Shown: piece by piece, positions 42,506 to 50,774 of the stretch
Position numbering within the stretch: position 1 is the stretch's first letter
Layout: the number at the start of each line of letters is the position of its first letter
NCBI GenBank assembly: GCA_035620975.1
Contig: DASPFV010000110.1
Span: 1-61,296 of the forward strand
Origin: DASPFV01 sp035620975
Lineage (GTDB): Bacteria; Acidobacteriota; Vicinamibacteria; Vicinamibacterales; 2-12-FULL-66-21
Direction of reading: 5' to 3'
DNA length: 61,296 nucleotides
Notes under the pieces: generated by a model
The model's database searches: none
The model's input: the letters and a program-made list of their open reading frames with translations, nothing else
What the model was told of the DNA's origin: nothing
Translations under genes and position numbers: made by a program

Positions 42506-43788
42506 CGTGATCCCCGCGTGCTCCGCGCGCGTGCGGTCGCGCGCGCGTACACCTCCTCGATGCGATCGATCACGCGGGGCGCATCGAACCGTTCACGCGC
42601 CCGAGCCTGCGCCGCCCGGCCGACGCGGGCACGCAGGCCCTCGTCCTCCCGCAGCCGGCGCACGTCGTCGGCCAGCGCCGCCGGCGTGTCGGACAGCAGC
42701 CCGGTCACGCCGTGCTCGACGATGTCCGCCGTGCCGCCGGTGTTCATGGCCGCGATGGGCAATCCGAGCGCGCTGCCATCCAGCAGGACCCGGCTCAGCG
42801 ATTCGGGCCCGCGCGACGGGAAGATCAGGAGGCTGGCGTGCGCCAGCCAGGCAATCGTGTCGTCGCGATCGATCCAGCCGACGAAGCGGATGGTGCGCGT
42901 CGAGCGGGCCGCCCGCGCCTCGAGGTCGGTGCGATCGGGGCCGTCGCCGGCCACGACGAGCGGCCAGTCGAGGCCTGCGCGCTCGATGACGTCCACCAGA
43001 TGCCTCGTCCCCTTGTTCGGCGCGAGCTTCCCGAGGTAGATCGCATAAGGGCCGGCCGCCCGGCGGGGCGCCACGGCGGCCCGCGCGAGCAGCGCGTCGA
43101 TGTCGACCGCATTCGGGACGACGGTCAGGGGCGTGGCCGCCAGCTCGGGCGCGCGCGCGCGAAGGTCTGCCGCCATCCGCGTGCTCACGGCGATCACGGC
43201 GTCGGCGTTCGCCAGGGCGGTGCGCTTCCTCGACAGGTTGCCGCGCATGTACGGGATGAACGGCAGCGCGAGCGGCCAGGCAGCCCCTGTGCGCGCGCGC
43301 AGGCACTGCTGCATTCCTGCGCTCGTGCAGGCCGGGCAAAGGCCGCCTGCGCCGGCTTCGTCCGCGCGCGTGTGAATCAGGTCCGACCAGTAGCACACCG
43401 GCCAGTAGTCGCGAACCGTGGCGACGGCAGGGATTCGCGCGGCGCGGGCCGCCTCCACCGACGGCACGGTCGTGAGCACGTGCTGTGCGTGGATCAGATC
43501 GATGTTCGATTCGGCGATCAGTCTGGCGAGATCCCGCGCCACTCGAGGCCAGAGCCGTTCGTTCTTCCAGTAGTTGCGCAGGAACGGCACGGCCGGCGCC
43601 CCGAACCCGAGCTCCACGACGCGCAGATCGTCATAGCGCCGCTCGCTCGCGCCGGACGCGGATTGCCGCGGCTGGACGACGAGGATCTCGTGGCCGCGCG
43701 CGCGCAGCCCCCGCGCCAGCTCGAACGTGCTCCAGCCGCTGCCCCCGCACACGGGTGGAAACGCGTCGGTCGCGAGCAGGATCCTCAC
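42502..43788 (-). CDS. GT4-family glycosyltransferase
   Basis: 428 residues. N-terminus ILLATDAFPPVCGGSGWSTF, then LIHAQHVLTTVPSVEAARAA, a Cys-bearing segment (LCPACTSAGMQQCL) seen in several GT4 enzymes that may bind metal, and the donor site AIYLGKLAPNKGTRHLVDVI, LVVAGDGPDRTDLEA, FPSRGPESLSRVLLDGSALG with NTGGTADIV. It is linked by ATGA/GTGA overlaps to the two neighbouring GT4 genes. The likely role is addition of one sugar in a surface polysaccharide; the sugar is not predictable. Confidence 0.9.
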   Translation of the reverse strand: MRILLATDAFPPVCGGSGWSTFELARGLRARGHEILVVQPRQSASGASERRYDDLRVVELGFGAPAVPFLRNYWKNERLWPRVARDLARLIAESNIDLIHAQHVLTTVPSVEAARAARIPAVATVRDYWPVCYWSDLIHTRADEAGAGGLCPACTSAGMQQCLRARTGAAWPLALPFIPYMRGNLSRKRTALANADAVIAVSTRMAADLRARAPELAATPLTVVPNAVDIDALLARAAVAPRRAAGPYAIYLGKLAPNKGTRHLVDVIERAGLDWPLVVAGDGPDRTDLEARAARSTRTIRFVGWIDRDDTIAWLAHASLLIFPSRGPESLSRVLLDGSALGLPIAAMNTGGTADIVEHGVTGLLSDTPAALADDVRRLREDEGLRARVGRAAQARARERFDAPRVIDRIEEVYARATARARSTRGSR

Positions 43789-44951
43789 GGCCCGCCCGCT
43801 GGGAGCCGCGCCTCCCGCGCGCGCCGGATCGCGGCCTCGAGAGCCCGGCAGTGCGCGGCCCAGCTGTAATCGCGGACGGCGCGCTCCCGCGCAGCCCGTC
43901 CGTAGGCCAGGCGGAGCGCCGGGTCGCTCAGCCGTTCGAGAGCGGTCGCCAGCGCCCCGGGGAACGCAGGATCGTAGAGCAGCCCCTCGCGTCCGTGCGT
44001 CACCAGATCCGGCAGGCGGTCCACCGACGGGGCGACCACGGGCAGGCCGGCAGCCATGTACTCGAAGATCTTGAGCGGCGACCAGTAGAACCCGAGCGCG
44101 AGGGGCCGGTGCGCGGAGAGGTCGAACGGCGCAACCCCGATGTCGGCCGCTGCCAGGCAGGCCGGCATCATGGCGTGATCGATGGCACCGGTGAACACGA
44201 TGCCGGGGATGCCGGCAGCCTCGGCGCGGACGGCGGGGAGTTCAGGGCCTTCCCCGACGAAGACCGCCGAGATATCGCTCCGGCCCCGCGCCCTCAACTC
44301 CCGGATGGCGCCCACCAGGTTGACCGCACCGTGCCAGCTGCGGAACGCGCCTGCGAACACTGCGAGCGTGCCTGCGGGCCGTTCGAATGTCACCGGACCG
44401 CTCGCACCCGGCGTGAAGCGTTCGGTATCGGCGCCCCATTCGAGGCGGACGACCCGTCCCGCTGGAATCGCCGGAGGCAGGATGGCGGCGCTCGGCGAGA
44501 CGATGACGTCGGCGAGCGAGCAGAGATGCTCGCGCCAGCGGCGCATCGGTCGCACGACCAGCAGCCTGTCGACGACAGTCTTCGCCGACCCGGGAACGTC
44601 GATGGCCGGCGCGTTCACCTCGAGCACCGTCGTGATGCCGGACGACGCGCCGCTCACGATGGCCTCTCCCCCGAAGTTGTAATATCGCTCCATCACGACG
44701 TCGGGTTGCAGCTCGCGCACGACCCTGCGGACGGCAGGCAGCCGCATCCACCGAAGCTCCTTGCGGCCGAGCGGCGGCGTCATAGCCCTCCAGCGGACGT
44801 CGCCGCGCGGAAAGGGCCGCCGCCCCGGGGCAGCGAGAACGTGCACCTCGTGCCCGAGCGCGGCGAGCCCATCGGCCACGGCGGTGACGTGGACCGATCC
44901 TCCTTTCGTGCCCGGTACCGCCTGGTCGATGGCGCAGTAGAGGATTCTCAC
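43785..44951 (-). CDS. GT4-family glycosyltransferase
   Basis: 388 residues from a GTG start. N-terminal domain ILYCAIDQAVPGTKGGSVHV, TAVADGLAALGHEVHVLA; donor domain LAVFAGAFRSWHGAVNLVGA, AVFVGEGPELPAVRAEA, and the GT4 site WSPLKIFEYMAAGLPVVAPS. The SWHG variant in place of the more usual VxxKG motif is typical of a GT4 subgroup. It follows the methyltransferase gene by 16 bp and overlaps the next GT4 gene by 4 bp. Confidence 0.89.
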   Translation of the reverse strand: MRILYCAIDQAVPGTKGGSVHVTAVADGLAALGHEVHVLAAPGRRPFPRGDVRWRAMTPPLGRKELRWMRLPAVRRVVRELQPDVVMERYYNFGGEAIVSGASSGITTVLEVNAPAIDVPGSAKTVVDRLLVVRPMRRWREHLCSLADVIVSPSAAILPPAIPAGRVVRLEWGADTERFTPGASGPVTFERPAGTLAVFAGAFRSWHGAVNLVGAIRELRARGRSDISAVFVGEGPELPAVRAEAAGIPGIVFTGAIDHAMMPACLAAADIGVAPFDLSAHRPLALGFYWSPLKIFEYMAAGLPVVAPSVDRLPDLVTHGREGLLYDPAFPGALATALERLSDPALRLAYGRAARERAVRDYSWAAHCRALEAAIRRAREARLPAGGP

Positions 44952-44967
44952 CTCGATCGCAGCCCCT

Positions 44968-46023
44968 TCAATCCTTGATCAGGACGGCGAAGAACGGGCC
45001 CGATCGGACACGCCCGAACAGGAGCAGGTCGAGCTTCATCAGGGCCGACAGCCCACGCAGCGCGGCGTAGGTCGTCCGGCTTCGCGCGATCCGCGCCTTG
45101 GCCGCGGCGCGCGCCTCGCGAACCGCCCGGGCCTCGAGATCCCCCGGGTCGGCTGAATTCCCGAGCCGCCTGGCGGCGCGCTTCGCCATCGAACGCTCCA
45201 CCAGCCGGACGAGGATGTTCTCCACGAACCCGCCGATGATCGGGCTGTAGTAGCAGATGCTGCGGATCCGGAATCCCGACGCCCGGCACACCTCTTCGAG
45301 ATGCGGGATGTCGCGGAGCGGGTTCAGGTGGTCGGACTTGCGCAGGCGTTCCTGGCGTGCGTCGATCAGCCCGGCGCGCTCGAGCCGCTGTCCCAACCGG
45401 TTGATGGCCCGGAGCCCCCTGGCGGGCCAGGCGTTCTTCCGCACGTGCGTGTAGACGAACAGCTCTCCGCCGGGCGCCAGCACCCGCGACGCCTCGCGCA
45501 GCACGTCGAGCAGCGCGTCGGGCGAGAGGTGTTCGAGCACATCGAGCGACCAGGCTTTCGTGAAGGTCGCGTCGGCGAACGGCAGGCGGCGCAGGTCGCC
45601 GAGCAGCAGGTCGACCTGGTGCCTCGCCTCCTCGGAAAAGAACGGGCTGATGTCGATGCCGATCGCGGTCGCTCCCAGATCCCGGTTCCACACCAGGGCG
45701 CGTCCGCTGCCGCAGCCGAGATCGACGACGAGATCGTCCGCTCCCGGCGCCAGCATCCGGCGCAGCATGTCGTTCCTGATTTTCGATCCGAGCAGCGCAG
45801 GGGAGACGCGTTCGTGCCTGGCGTCGGCGTGCAGCGCCTCGTCGAGGTACTTCGTCTGCTCCTCGAACTGCCGGGCCGGGCGCAGGTCGAGGCAGGCGCC
45901 GCCCATCGTGGAATACCGCCGTCCGCACGCGGCGCAGGCCACCGCGTCCCCCCGTGCGTCTCCCGCCAGGCTGCCCAGGCACTCGGGGCAGCGGGCCAGT
46001 GTCAGCAGTCGCGCCGAAATCAT
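44968..46023 (-). CDS. SAM-dependent methyltransferase with N-terminal Trm112-like zinc ribbon
   Basis: 351 residues. Cys12, Cys15, Cys30 and Cys33 (LARCPECLGSL; VACAACGRRYS) form a zinc ribbon like Trm112. The class I methyltransferase domain follows: LVVDLGCGSGRALVWNRDLG (SAM motif I), GIDISPFF, LLGDLRRLPFADATFTKAWS and LDVLEHL. A C-terminal part beyond 230 has hydrophobic patches that may touch the membrane (ICYYSPIIGGFVENILV). In a glycosyltransferase operon it most likely methylates a sugar or lipid-linked glycan. ATGA overlap with the upstream GT4 gene. Confidence 0.86.
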   Translation of the reverse strand: MISARLLTLARCPECLGSLAGDARGDAVACAACGRRYSTMGGACLDLRPARQFEEQTKYLDEALHADARHERVSPALLGSKIRNDMLRRMLAPGADDLVVDLGCGSGRALVWNRDLGATAIGIDISPFFSEEARHQVDLLLGDLRRLPFADATFTKAWSLDVLEHLSPDALLDVLREASRVLAPGGELFVYTHVRKNAWPARGLRAINRLGQRLERAGLIDARQERLRKSDHLNPLRDIPHLEEVCRASGFRIRSICYYSPIIGGFVENILVRLVERSMAKRAARRLGNSADPGDLEARAVREARAAAKARIARSRTTYAALRGLSALMKLDLLLFGRVRSGPFFAVLIKD

Positions 46024-47222
46024 CGCGAAGCGCCGGCGACCTCGCGCAGCAGGGCCTCGAGCCGCGCCGCCCGGCGCTCCCAGGTGTAGTGTTCCACACG
46101 CGCGCGCGCCGCCGCCGCCAGTCGTTCCCGCAGCGCCTCATCTCGCGCCAGACGCCGGATCGCGCCGGCCAGCGATTCCGGATCGCCCGGTGCGGCCAGA
46201 AGCACGTCGGTCTCGTGAGTGACGACCTCGCGCACCGCAGGCAGATCGCTGGCGACGATGGCGCGGCAAGCGGCCATGTACTCGAAGAGCTTCAGCGGCG
46301 AGGTGAACCGTGTCGAGATGGCAGACTCCTGGTTGGGCAGCACGAGGATGTCGGCCGATCGGAGGAGCTCGGCCACCCGCGGCGGCGCCACGAGACCGGT
46401 GAGCGTCAGACGGCCTGCGAGCCCCAGCCGCTCGGAGAGCGCCTTGACGCGCGCGAGGTCGGGCTCGCCACCGTGCCCTCCGACGATGAGGCCCCGCACT
46501 TCCGGAACGCGCGCCAGCGCCTCGAGCAGGACGTCGACGCCTTTCCAGGCGTAGAGGTGACCCGCATATCCGACGGTCACCGGTCGAGTGCCGCCGCATG
46601 ACGCTGGCTGGGCCTCCGGGCGGAGCCGCGTGCCGTCCGGGACGACCGCAAGCCGCGGACGCGGCCCATACCGCTCGCACAGCGTGTCGGCCAGCCCCTG
46701 CGTGATCGTGACATACCCCTCGGCCGACCGCCACACACGGGCTTCGCGCCGCTCCAGGCGCGCGCGCTTGGACGCGCTCGCCGGGCGTGCCGTGGCGACG
46801 AGATCGGGCAAGGCGGCGGCGACGTCCGGTGCATACCCGTGGGACTCGTACACGAGCGGCGGCCGGGCGCCGCGCGGGATCCGCAGCAGCAGCGAGGCGA
46901 GCCCCAGGTCGCGCGTCAGGATCGCGTCGGCCCGGAGCCGTCCTACCGCGCGGCCGACAGCCACGCCCAGATAGGCCATCCGCACGGCGGCCGGCGGCGT
47001 CCGCGGCGCCGGTGCCCGCTCGACGATCAGACCGGAGGACCGCGGCAGCCCGTAGAACTCGAACGGATCGCGTGCCGGGCCTTGCGTGTCCGGCCGCACC
47101 ACCAGCCTCACCTCGTGTCCGCGTTCCGCCAGCGCATGACACGTCTCCATCGTCTGGATCCCGTTGGCGCGCTCGAGCGGGAACCGGATGTCGGCGAAGT
47201 ACAGGATGCGCACGCGTCCCAT
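46020..47222 (-). CDS. GT4-family glycosyltransferase
   Basis: 400 residues. N-terminus ILYFADIRFPLERANGIQTM, then ETCHALAERGHEVRLVVR; donor domain VTVGYAGHLYAWKGVDVLLE, GLIVGGHGGEPDLARVKA, and FTSPLKLFEYMAACRAIVAS with the acidic pair of GT4. The start abuts the stop of the upstream membrane protein (TGAATG). Part of the surface glycan operon; acceptor and donor unknown. Confidence 0.9.
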   Translation of the reverse strand: MGRVRILYFADIRFPLERANGIQTMETCHALAERGHEVRLVVRPDTQGPARDPFEFYGLPRSSGLIVERAPAPRTPPAAVRMAYLGVAVGRAVGRLRADAILTRDLGLASLLLRIPRGARPPLVYESHGYAPDVAAALPDLVATARPASASKRARLERREARVWRSAEGYVTITQGLADTLCERYGPRPRLAVVPDGTRLRPEAQPASCGGTRPVTVGYAGHLYAWKGVDVLLEALARVPEVRGLIVGGHGGEPDLARVKALSERLGLAGRLTLTGLVAPPRVAELLRSADILVLPNQESAISTRFTSPLKLFEYMAACRAIVASDLPAVREVVTHETDVLLAAPGDPESLAGAIRRLARDEALRERLAAAARARVEHYTWERRAARLEALLREVAGASR

Positions 47223-48875
47223 TCACCGGTCGCGCGCCGCCGGTTCGTAAGCCGCCGTCCGCCCGGGTCCACCAACTCGAGTCCGTGCTTGTCCGTGTTC
47301 TTCCGTGGCCGTGCCCCGCTCTGTCCGTGTTTGTCCGTGTTCTTCCGTGGCCGTGCCCAGCTGGGTCCGTGTTTGTCCGTGTTCTTCCGTGGCCGTGGCC
47401 CGCTCTGTCCGTGTTTGTCCGTGTTTGTCCGTGGCCGAGGCCCTCTCTGTCTGTGTTTGTCCGTGTTTTTCCGTGGCCGATCTCCCGTGTTCGTCCGTGG
47501 CATAGAAGTGGCGGCGGTCGGTCAGATAGCGCCAGGCGAGGGAGGGTGCCATGGCCGGGATGGTCACGAACGCCGCGTACGCGTTCCGGCCGAGCTCCAG
47601 TCGCTGCCGGTTCATCATGCGCGTGCCGAACTGCGCGATCAGCGCCAGGTTCCACCAGACGCTGAGACCGACCAGGACGGCGGCCGTGGCGCGCAGCGGC
47701 CGTGAGGCGCGGGCGCGGAGCAGCGCGGCCAGCCCGATCGTCAGCAGGACGGTGAGCGCGACGAAGCGGCGCTGGCCGAATGCGCCGGCGACCGTCCACG
47801 ATTCGACGCTCCCGGTCACGTATACCTGTGCCGCGATCATCACGAGCGCGCAGCCGGCGATCCGCCGCCGGACGCCGGTGCTCCGGCCGGCCAGGAGCAC
47901 GAGCCCCGTCATGGCCAGCGCCGCGAGCGGCGTCCACAGAAGGAACCCGTGGGACGTCGACGTCAGCACGTCCAGTGCGTGCGGCGCCGTCCAGGTCATC
48001 TTGCGCGTGACCAGCGTCGACGGCATGGGCCGGCCGTTGAGGGCCTGGTACGCGGCGAGCTGCGGGAGCAGGCCGACGCCGAACGCGGCGAGCCCGGCAG
48101 CAGCACTGCGCAGCCAGTCTGAAAGGCGGGCTCCCCGCCCGTGGATCAGGAAGTCGACGGCAGGCCCGAGCGCCAGGAACGCGTCCTGCTCGCGCACCAT
48201 CACCATGAGCGCGGCGGCCAGCCCGAGCGCCGCCGCGCCGCCGGTCGTCCAGGTGCGGCGCACGTGCAGCCAGACCGTGACGAAAAGCGCCACCGCAAAC
48301 GCCGAGCACGCGTGAGCGAAGGGCGGGGCCACGTACATGTAGAAGAGCAGGGGCGTGCCCGTCCAGATCAGCGCTCCAGCCAGGATCGTCCGGCGACGCG
48401 AATCCGCCGCCGCCCGATGATCTTCCTCTTCGAAGACGCGGCGGGCTGCCGCAATCGACAGCAGGACGGCTGCGAATCCGTAGAACGCCGAGCCGAAAGC
48501 CACCGCCGCGATGTACGGCGTGGAGTAGCCGTCGGCGGGCACGGTGCTGCCCGTCAGCCGCAGCACCCGCGTGACGGCGTCGCCGGCGGCGTAGAAGGGC
48601 GCCCACAGCAGCGCGCTGCCGATCGTGGCGAAGTTCGGCCGCCGGCCGGCTTCCGTCTCCAGCGAGAGGAAGGTGTCGTGGAAGCCGTCGCTGCGGACAG
48701 TCCCGCTCTCGAAGAAGTGCCGATACTCGTTTTCGAACGAGACGTCGTGGTCGAACCACAGCGACCTGAGATAGGCGTAGTACTGCACCTCGTCCGACGC
48801 GTAGATCCGGACCGTCACGGCCGGCAGTGTCAGCAGGAACGCCGCCAGGAGCAGGCCCAGCTCGCGGGAGCGCAT
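47223..48875 (-). CDS. Polytopic membrane protein with C-terminal 14-residue tandem repeats
   Basis: About 550 residues from ATG 48875 (an ATG at 48971 would add 32). Roughly ten membrane helices with the loop YASDEVQYYAYLRSLWFDHD near the start, shared in form with the protein at 27592-29643, so probably a GT-C type glycosyltransferase or flippase-like protein. After the last helix (AFVTIPAMAPSLAWRYL) the chain ends in five copies of a 14-residue unit (consensus TATEEHGQTRTERG) encoded by a 42-bp tandem repeat. The hydrophilic tail looks like an added feature, not part of the fold. First of the glycan operon, or preceded by the CPBP gene. Confidence 0.75.
   Translation of the reverse strand: MRSRELGLLLAAFLLTLPAVTVRIYASDEVQYYAYLRSLWFDHDVSFENEYRHFFESGTVRSDGFHDTFLSLETEAGRRPNFATIGSALLWAPFYAAGDAVTRVLRLTGSTVPADGYSTPYIAAVAFGSAFYGFAAVLLSIAAARRVFEEEDHRAAADSRRRTILAGALIWTGTPLLFYMYVAPPFAHACSAFAVALFVTVWLHVRRTWTTGGAAALGLAAALMVMVREQDAFLALGPAVDFLIHGRGARLSDWLRSAAAGLAAFGVGLLPQLAAYQALNGRPMPSTLVTRKMTWTAPHALDVLTSTSHGFLLWTPLAALAMTGLVLLAGRSTGVRRRIAGCALVMIAAQVYVTGSVESWTVAGAFGQRRFVALTVLLTIGLAALLRARASRPLRATAAVLVGLSVWWNLALIAQFGTRMMNRQRLELGRNAYAAFVTIPAMAPSLAWRYLTDRRHFYATDEHGRSATEKHGQTQTERASATDKHGQTRTERATATEEHGQTRTQLGTATEEHGQTRTERGTATEEHGQARTRVGGPGRTAAYEPAARDR
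47281..47505. repeat. 42-bp tandem repeat (five full units plus partial)
   Basis: Units begin at 47281, 47323, 47365, 47407 and 47449, exactly 42 bp apart, with core words GTCCGTGTTTGTCCGTGT and TTCTTCCGTGGCC; a degenerate partial unit ends near 47505. Because 42 is a multiple of three the array stays in frame at the 3' end of the membrane protein gene. Units differ at a few positions (for example CGCTCT or AGCTGG at their ends). There are no unique spacers, so this is not a CRISPR array. A diverged single copy lies at 50347-50373. Confidence 0.92.
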
Positions 48876-48972
48876 GCGCAGTGTCCGGCAGACAGCGGCG
48901 AGCACGTGGATCGAGGCGACGGAACGGGGGTGGACGTGCGACGAGGTTGGCTTGCGCTGAACCTGGACCATC

Positions 48973-49722
48973 TTACCGCAGCGCGACGTGGTTCAGGAGC
49001 TGCGCGAGGTTGAAACCGGCGTGGCTGACCATGGGCGCGACGATGCTCCCGCGGGCAAGGAAGACGGCGCCCCAGATCGCCCCCAGCACCGAGATGGCGA
49101 TGGCAGCGTCGTAGCCCTGCTCGATGTGCCCCAGGCCGAAGAGCACGCTGTGGACGATTACCCCGACCCCCCCGCCCCCGAGATACTGCCTGAAGCGATG
49201 GAGGATGAACCCGCGCTGCACCTCCTCCCGCACGCCGCCGGCGATCATCACGACGAGCGCGAACATCGCCGCGTCACGATTCGTCTGCAGCATGTCCTCG
49301 AGCGGATTCCGCGGCACGTTGTGCAGCCACGGGGCGAGCGACACGATTGCCGCCAGTGTCATCAGCAGGATGAAGTACATGAACGGCATCAGGACGATGC
49401 CGAGCAGCGTCTCGCGGGAGACGCGGGCGGAGCCGAACAGCACGTCCGTGGCGCGCTCCCGGTGAGCCCGGAAGAAGAACAGGACGAGCCCGAGGACCAC
49501 GACCGTATCGACGAGCGAGAGCGTGAACAGGAAGGTGGGCGCCAGCTGCCCGCCGTCCGTTCTCGGCGTCATGCCGGCCCTGGTGAGCAGCCCCAGCAGG
49601 AGGATCTGGGTCGGGAGCCCCGAGCACAGCAGGATCTCGGCCAGCGCGCCGAGCCGCTGCACGAAGAAGACGCGCGGAGCGACGACCGGCGTGTAGTCGG
49701 GTTCCGGAACCGGATCGAACAC
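48973..49722 (-). CDS. CPBP-family intramembrane protease-like protein
   Basis: 249 residues, about seven to eight membrane helices. Carries the three CPBP/Abi motifs: paired glutamates with Arg in GGVREEVQRGF (Glu166, Glu167, Arg170), FGLGHIEQGYD with His199, and the third helix motif VSHAGFN. Family members include the CAAX prenyl protease Rce1 and bacterial proteins tied to protein maturation or peptide immunity. Substrate here is unknown. GTG start at 49722. It ends 97 bp before the preferred start of the membrane protein downstream and may be co-transcribed with the glycan operon. Confidence 0.85.
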   Translation of the reverse strand: MFDPVPEPDYTPVVAPRVFFVQRLGALAEILLCSGLPTQILLLGLLTRAGMTPRTDGGQLAPTFLFTLSLVDTVVVLGLVLFFFRAHRERATDVLFGSARVSRETLLGIVLMPFMYFILLMTLAAIVSLAPWLHNVPRNPLEDMLQTNRDAAMFALVVMIAGGVREEVQRGFILHRFRQYLGGGGVGVIVHSVLFGLGHIEQGYDAAIAISVLGAIWGAVFLARGSIVAPMVSHAGFNLAQLLNHVALR

Positions 49723-49784
49723 CTCAGCGACTGTACTACACGCCGTCCGGCACCCGGTCCGGACGCGTGACGGTGCGGTTCACG

Positions 49785-50597
49785 CTATCGCGCCTGCGCC
49801 GGGATCCGGACGAGGAACGATTCGCCGAGACGTGCGGAGACGACGGTGCCGGCCGGCACCTCGACTTCCTTGCCGCGGGTGCCGAGGACAACGCCCGTGC
49901 CCGCCGCGCCGCCGACCGCGGCGCCCTTGGCGGCGCCGTCGCCGCCGCCGAGGATCGCGCCGATGACGGCTCCGCCGGCGGCCGCCCCGCCAATGGTGGC
50001 GGCGTCCTTCTTCTTCGTCGGCTCGGCCTCGCGGACGATCGGCGCCGTCCGAATCGACACGCGGCTTCCGGTCTCGGGATGCTCGAGCACGTTGAACCGG
50101 AACGCCACGCGCGCCAGGCCCTTCACGCGGCCGGAGCGCTCCACGTCGGTCACCGTCCCGAGGACAGTCGCACCCTCGGGCACGACCTCGACGTCGTTGA
50201 CGACCAGGGGGCGGGTGAGCCGCCCGCGGATCTCGTCCTCGACCGCGCTGGTGTCGGAGCCGATCGACGTTCGCAACTCGACAGAGAGCCAGAGGCCGGC
50301 GGGGACCTGGTGCTCTTCGAAGCTGGCCCTGCGCGACGCAACCATTCCGTGCTCGTCCGTGTTCTTCCGTGGCGAGTTTGTCGGCGTGGCCGTCGCTGCC
50401 GTGTTCCTCCGTGGCCGGGCGTCCGCGCTCCTCCGTGGCGCGGCGTTCGCCGCCGGCGACGCGTCGCCTGCCGGAACGCTGTCAGCGGCAGGTGGCGCAG
50501 CATCGGGGGCCGCGTTGGCCTGTCTGGCATCCGTGGCGGAGCAGGCGCTCGCCGCGAGGGCGAGCAGGGTGATCGTGCACAGCGTCAGGTTGCGCAT
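49785..50597 (-). CDS. Lipoprotein with glycine-zipper C-terminal region
   Basis: 270 residues. Lipoprotein signal LTLCTITLLALAASAC with lipobox ASAC. A low-complexity Ala/Pro linker (about 20-75) includes NSPRKNTDEHGMVAS, which is encoded by a copy of the DNA repeat found at 47281. A folded domain follows (QVPAGLWLSVELRTSIGSDT; LVVNDVEVVPEGATVLGTV), then a glycine zipper (ATIGGAAAGGAVIGAILGGG; AAKGAAVGGAAGTGVVLGT) and a final strand block VEVPAGTVVSARLGESFLVR. The fold resembles proteins with TrbI/conjugal-pore-like beta segments, but function is unknown. The start at 50597 fits the signal sequence; 50633 is rejected. Confidence 0.75.
   Translation of the reverse strand: MRNLTLCTITLLALAASACSATDARQANAAPDAAPPAADSVPAGDASPAANAAPRRSADARPRRNTAATATPTNSPRKNTDEHGMVASRRASFEEHQVPAGLWLSVELRTSIGSDTSAVEDEIRGRLTRPLVVNDVEVVPEGATVLGTVTDVERSGRVKGLARVAFRFNVLEHPETGSRVSIRTAPIVREAEPTKKKDAATIGGAAAGGAVIGAILGGGDGAAKGAAVGGAAGTGVVLGTRGKEVEVPAGTVVSARLGESFLVRIPAQAR
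50347..50373. repeat. Single dispersed copy of the CCGTG...TTCCGTGGC repeat inside a gene
   Basis: The words CCGTGCTCGTCCGTG and TTCTTCCGTGGC match unit 1 of the 47281 array with one difference (CTC for CTT) across 27 bp. Here the minus-strand frame reads PRKNTDEHG, whereas the array reads ATEEHGQT from the same DNA, so the repeat acts at the DNA level. Two further weaker CTCCGTGGC words follow at about 50404 and 50430. Confidence 0.85.
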
Positions 50598-50734
50598 CGG
50601 ACCTCCGGGGGGGAATTCCAGATGGGCTAGCAACGGGTGTACCCCGGCGTGCCGAACGGATGGGCTGGCTGCCCAACGCCCGGCGCTCGCCTGATTTTTC
50701 CGGGTTGTCTCGACCCCCCCGGTCCACGATACAA

Positions 50735-50747
50735 TGTAAGATTTACA
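50735..50747. promoter_or_regulatory. TGTAA-N3-TTACA dyad upstream of sigma-54 regulator
   Basis: A perfect 13-bp dyad in a locally AT-rich stretch, 27 bp upstream of the regulator's ATG. Its form suits a homodimeric repressor or autoregulator. The binding protein is unknown. Confidence 0.4.
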
Positions 50748-50774
50748 GTAACAGTGATAAAGTCAACGACGGTT

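Noticed and set aside
47281..47505. Possible CRISPR array
   Set aside because: The repeats are directly tandem with 42-bp period, without unique spacers, and lie in frame in a gene.
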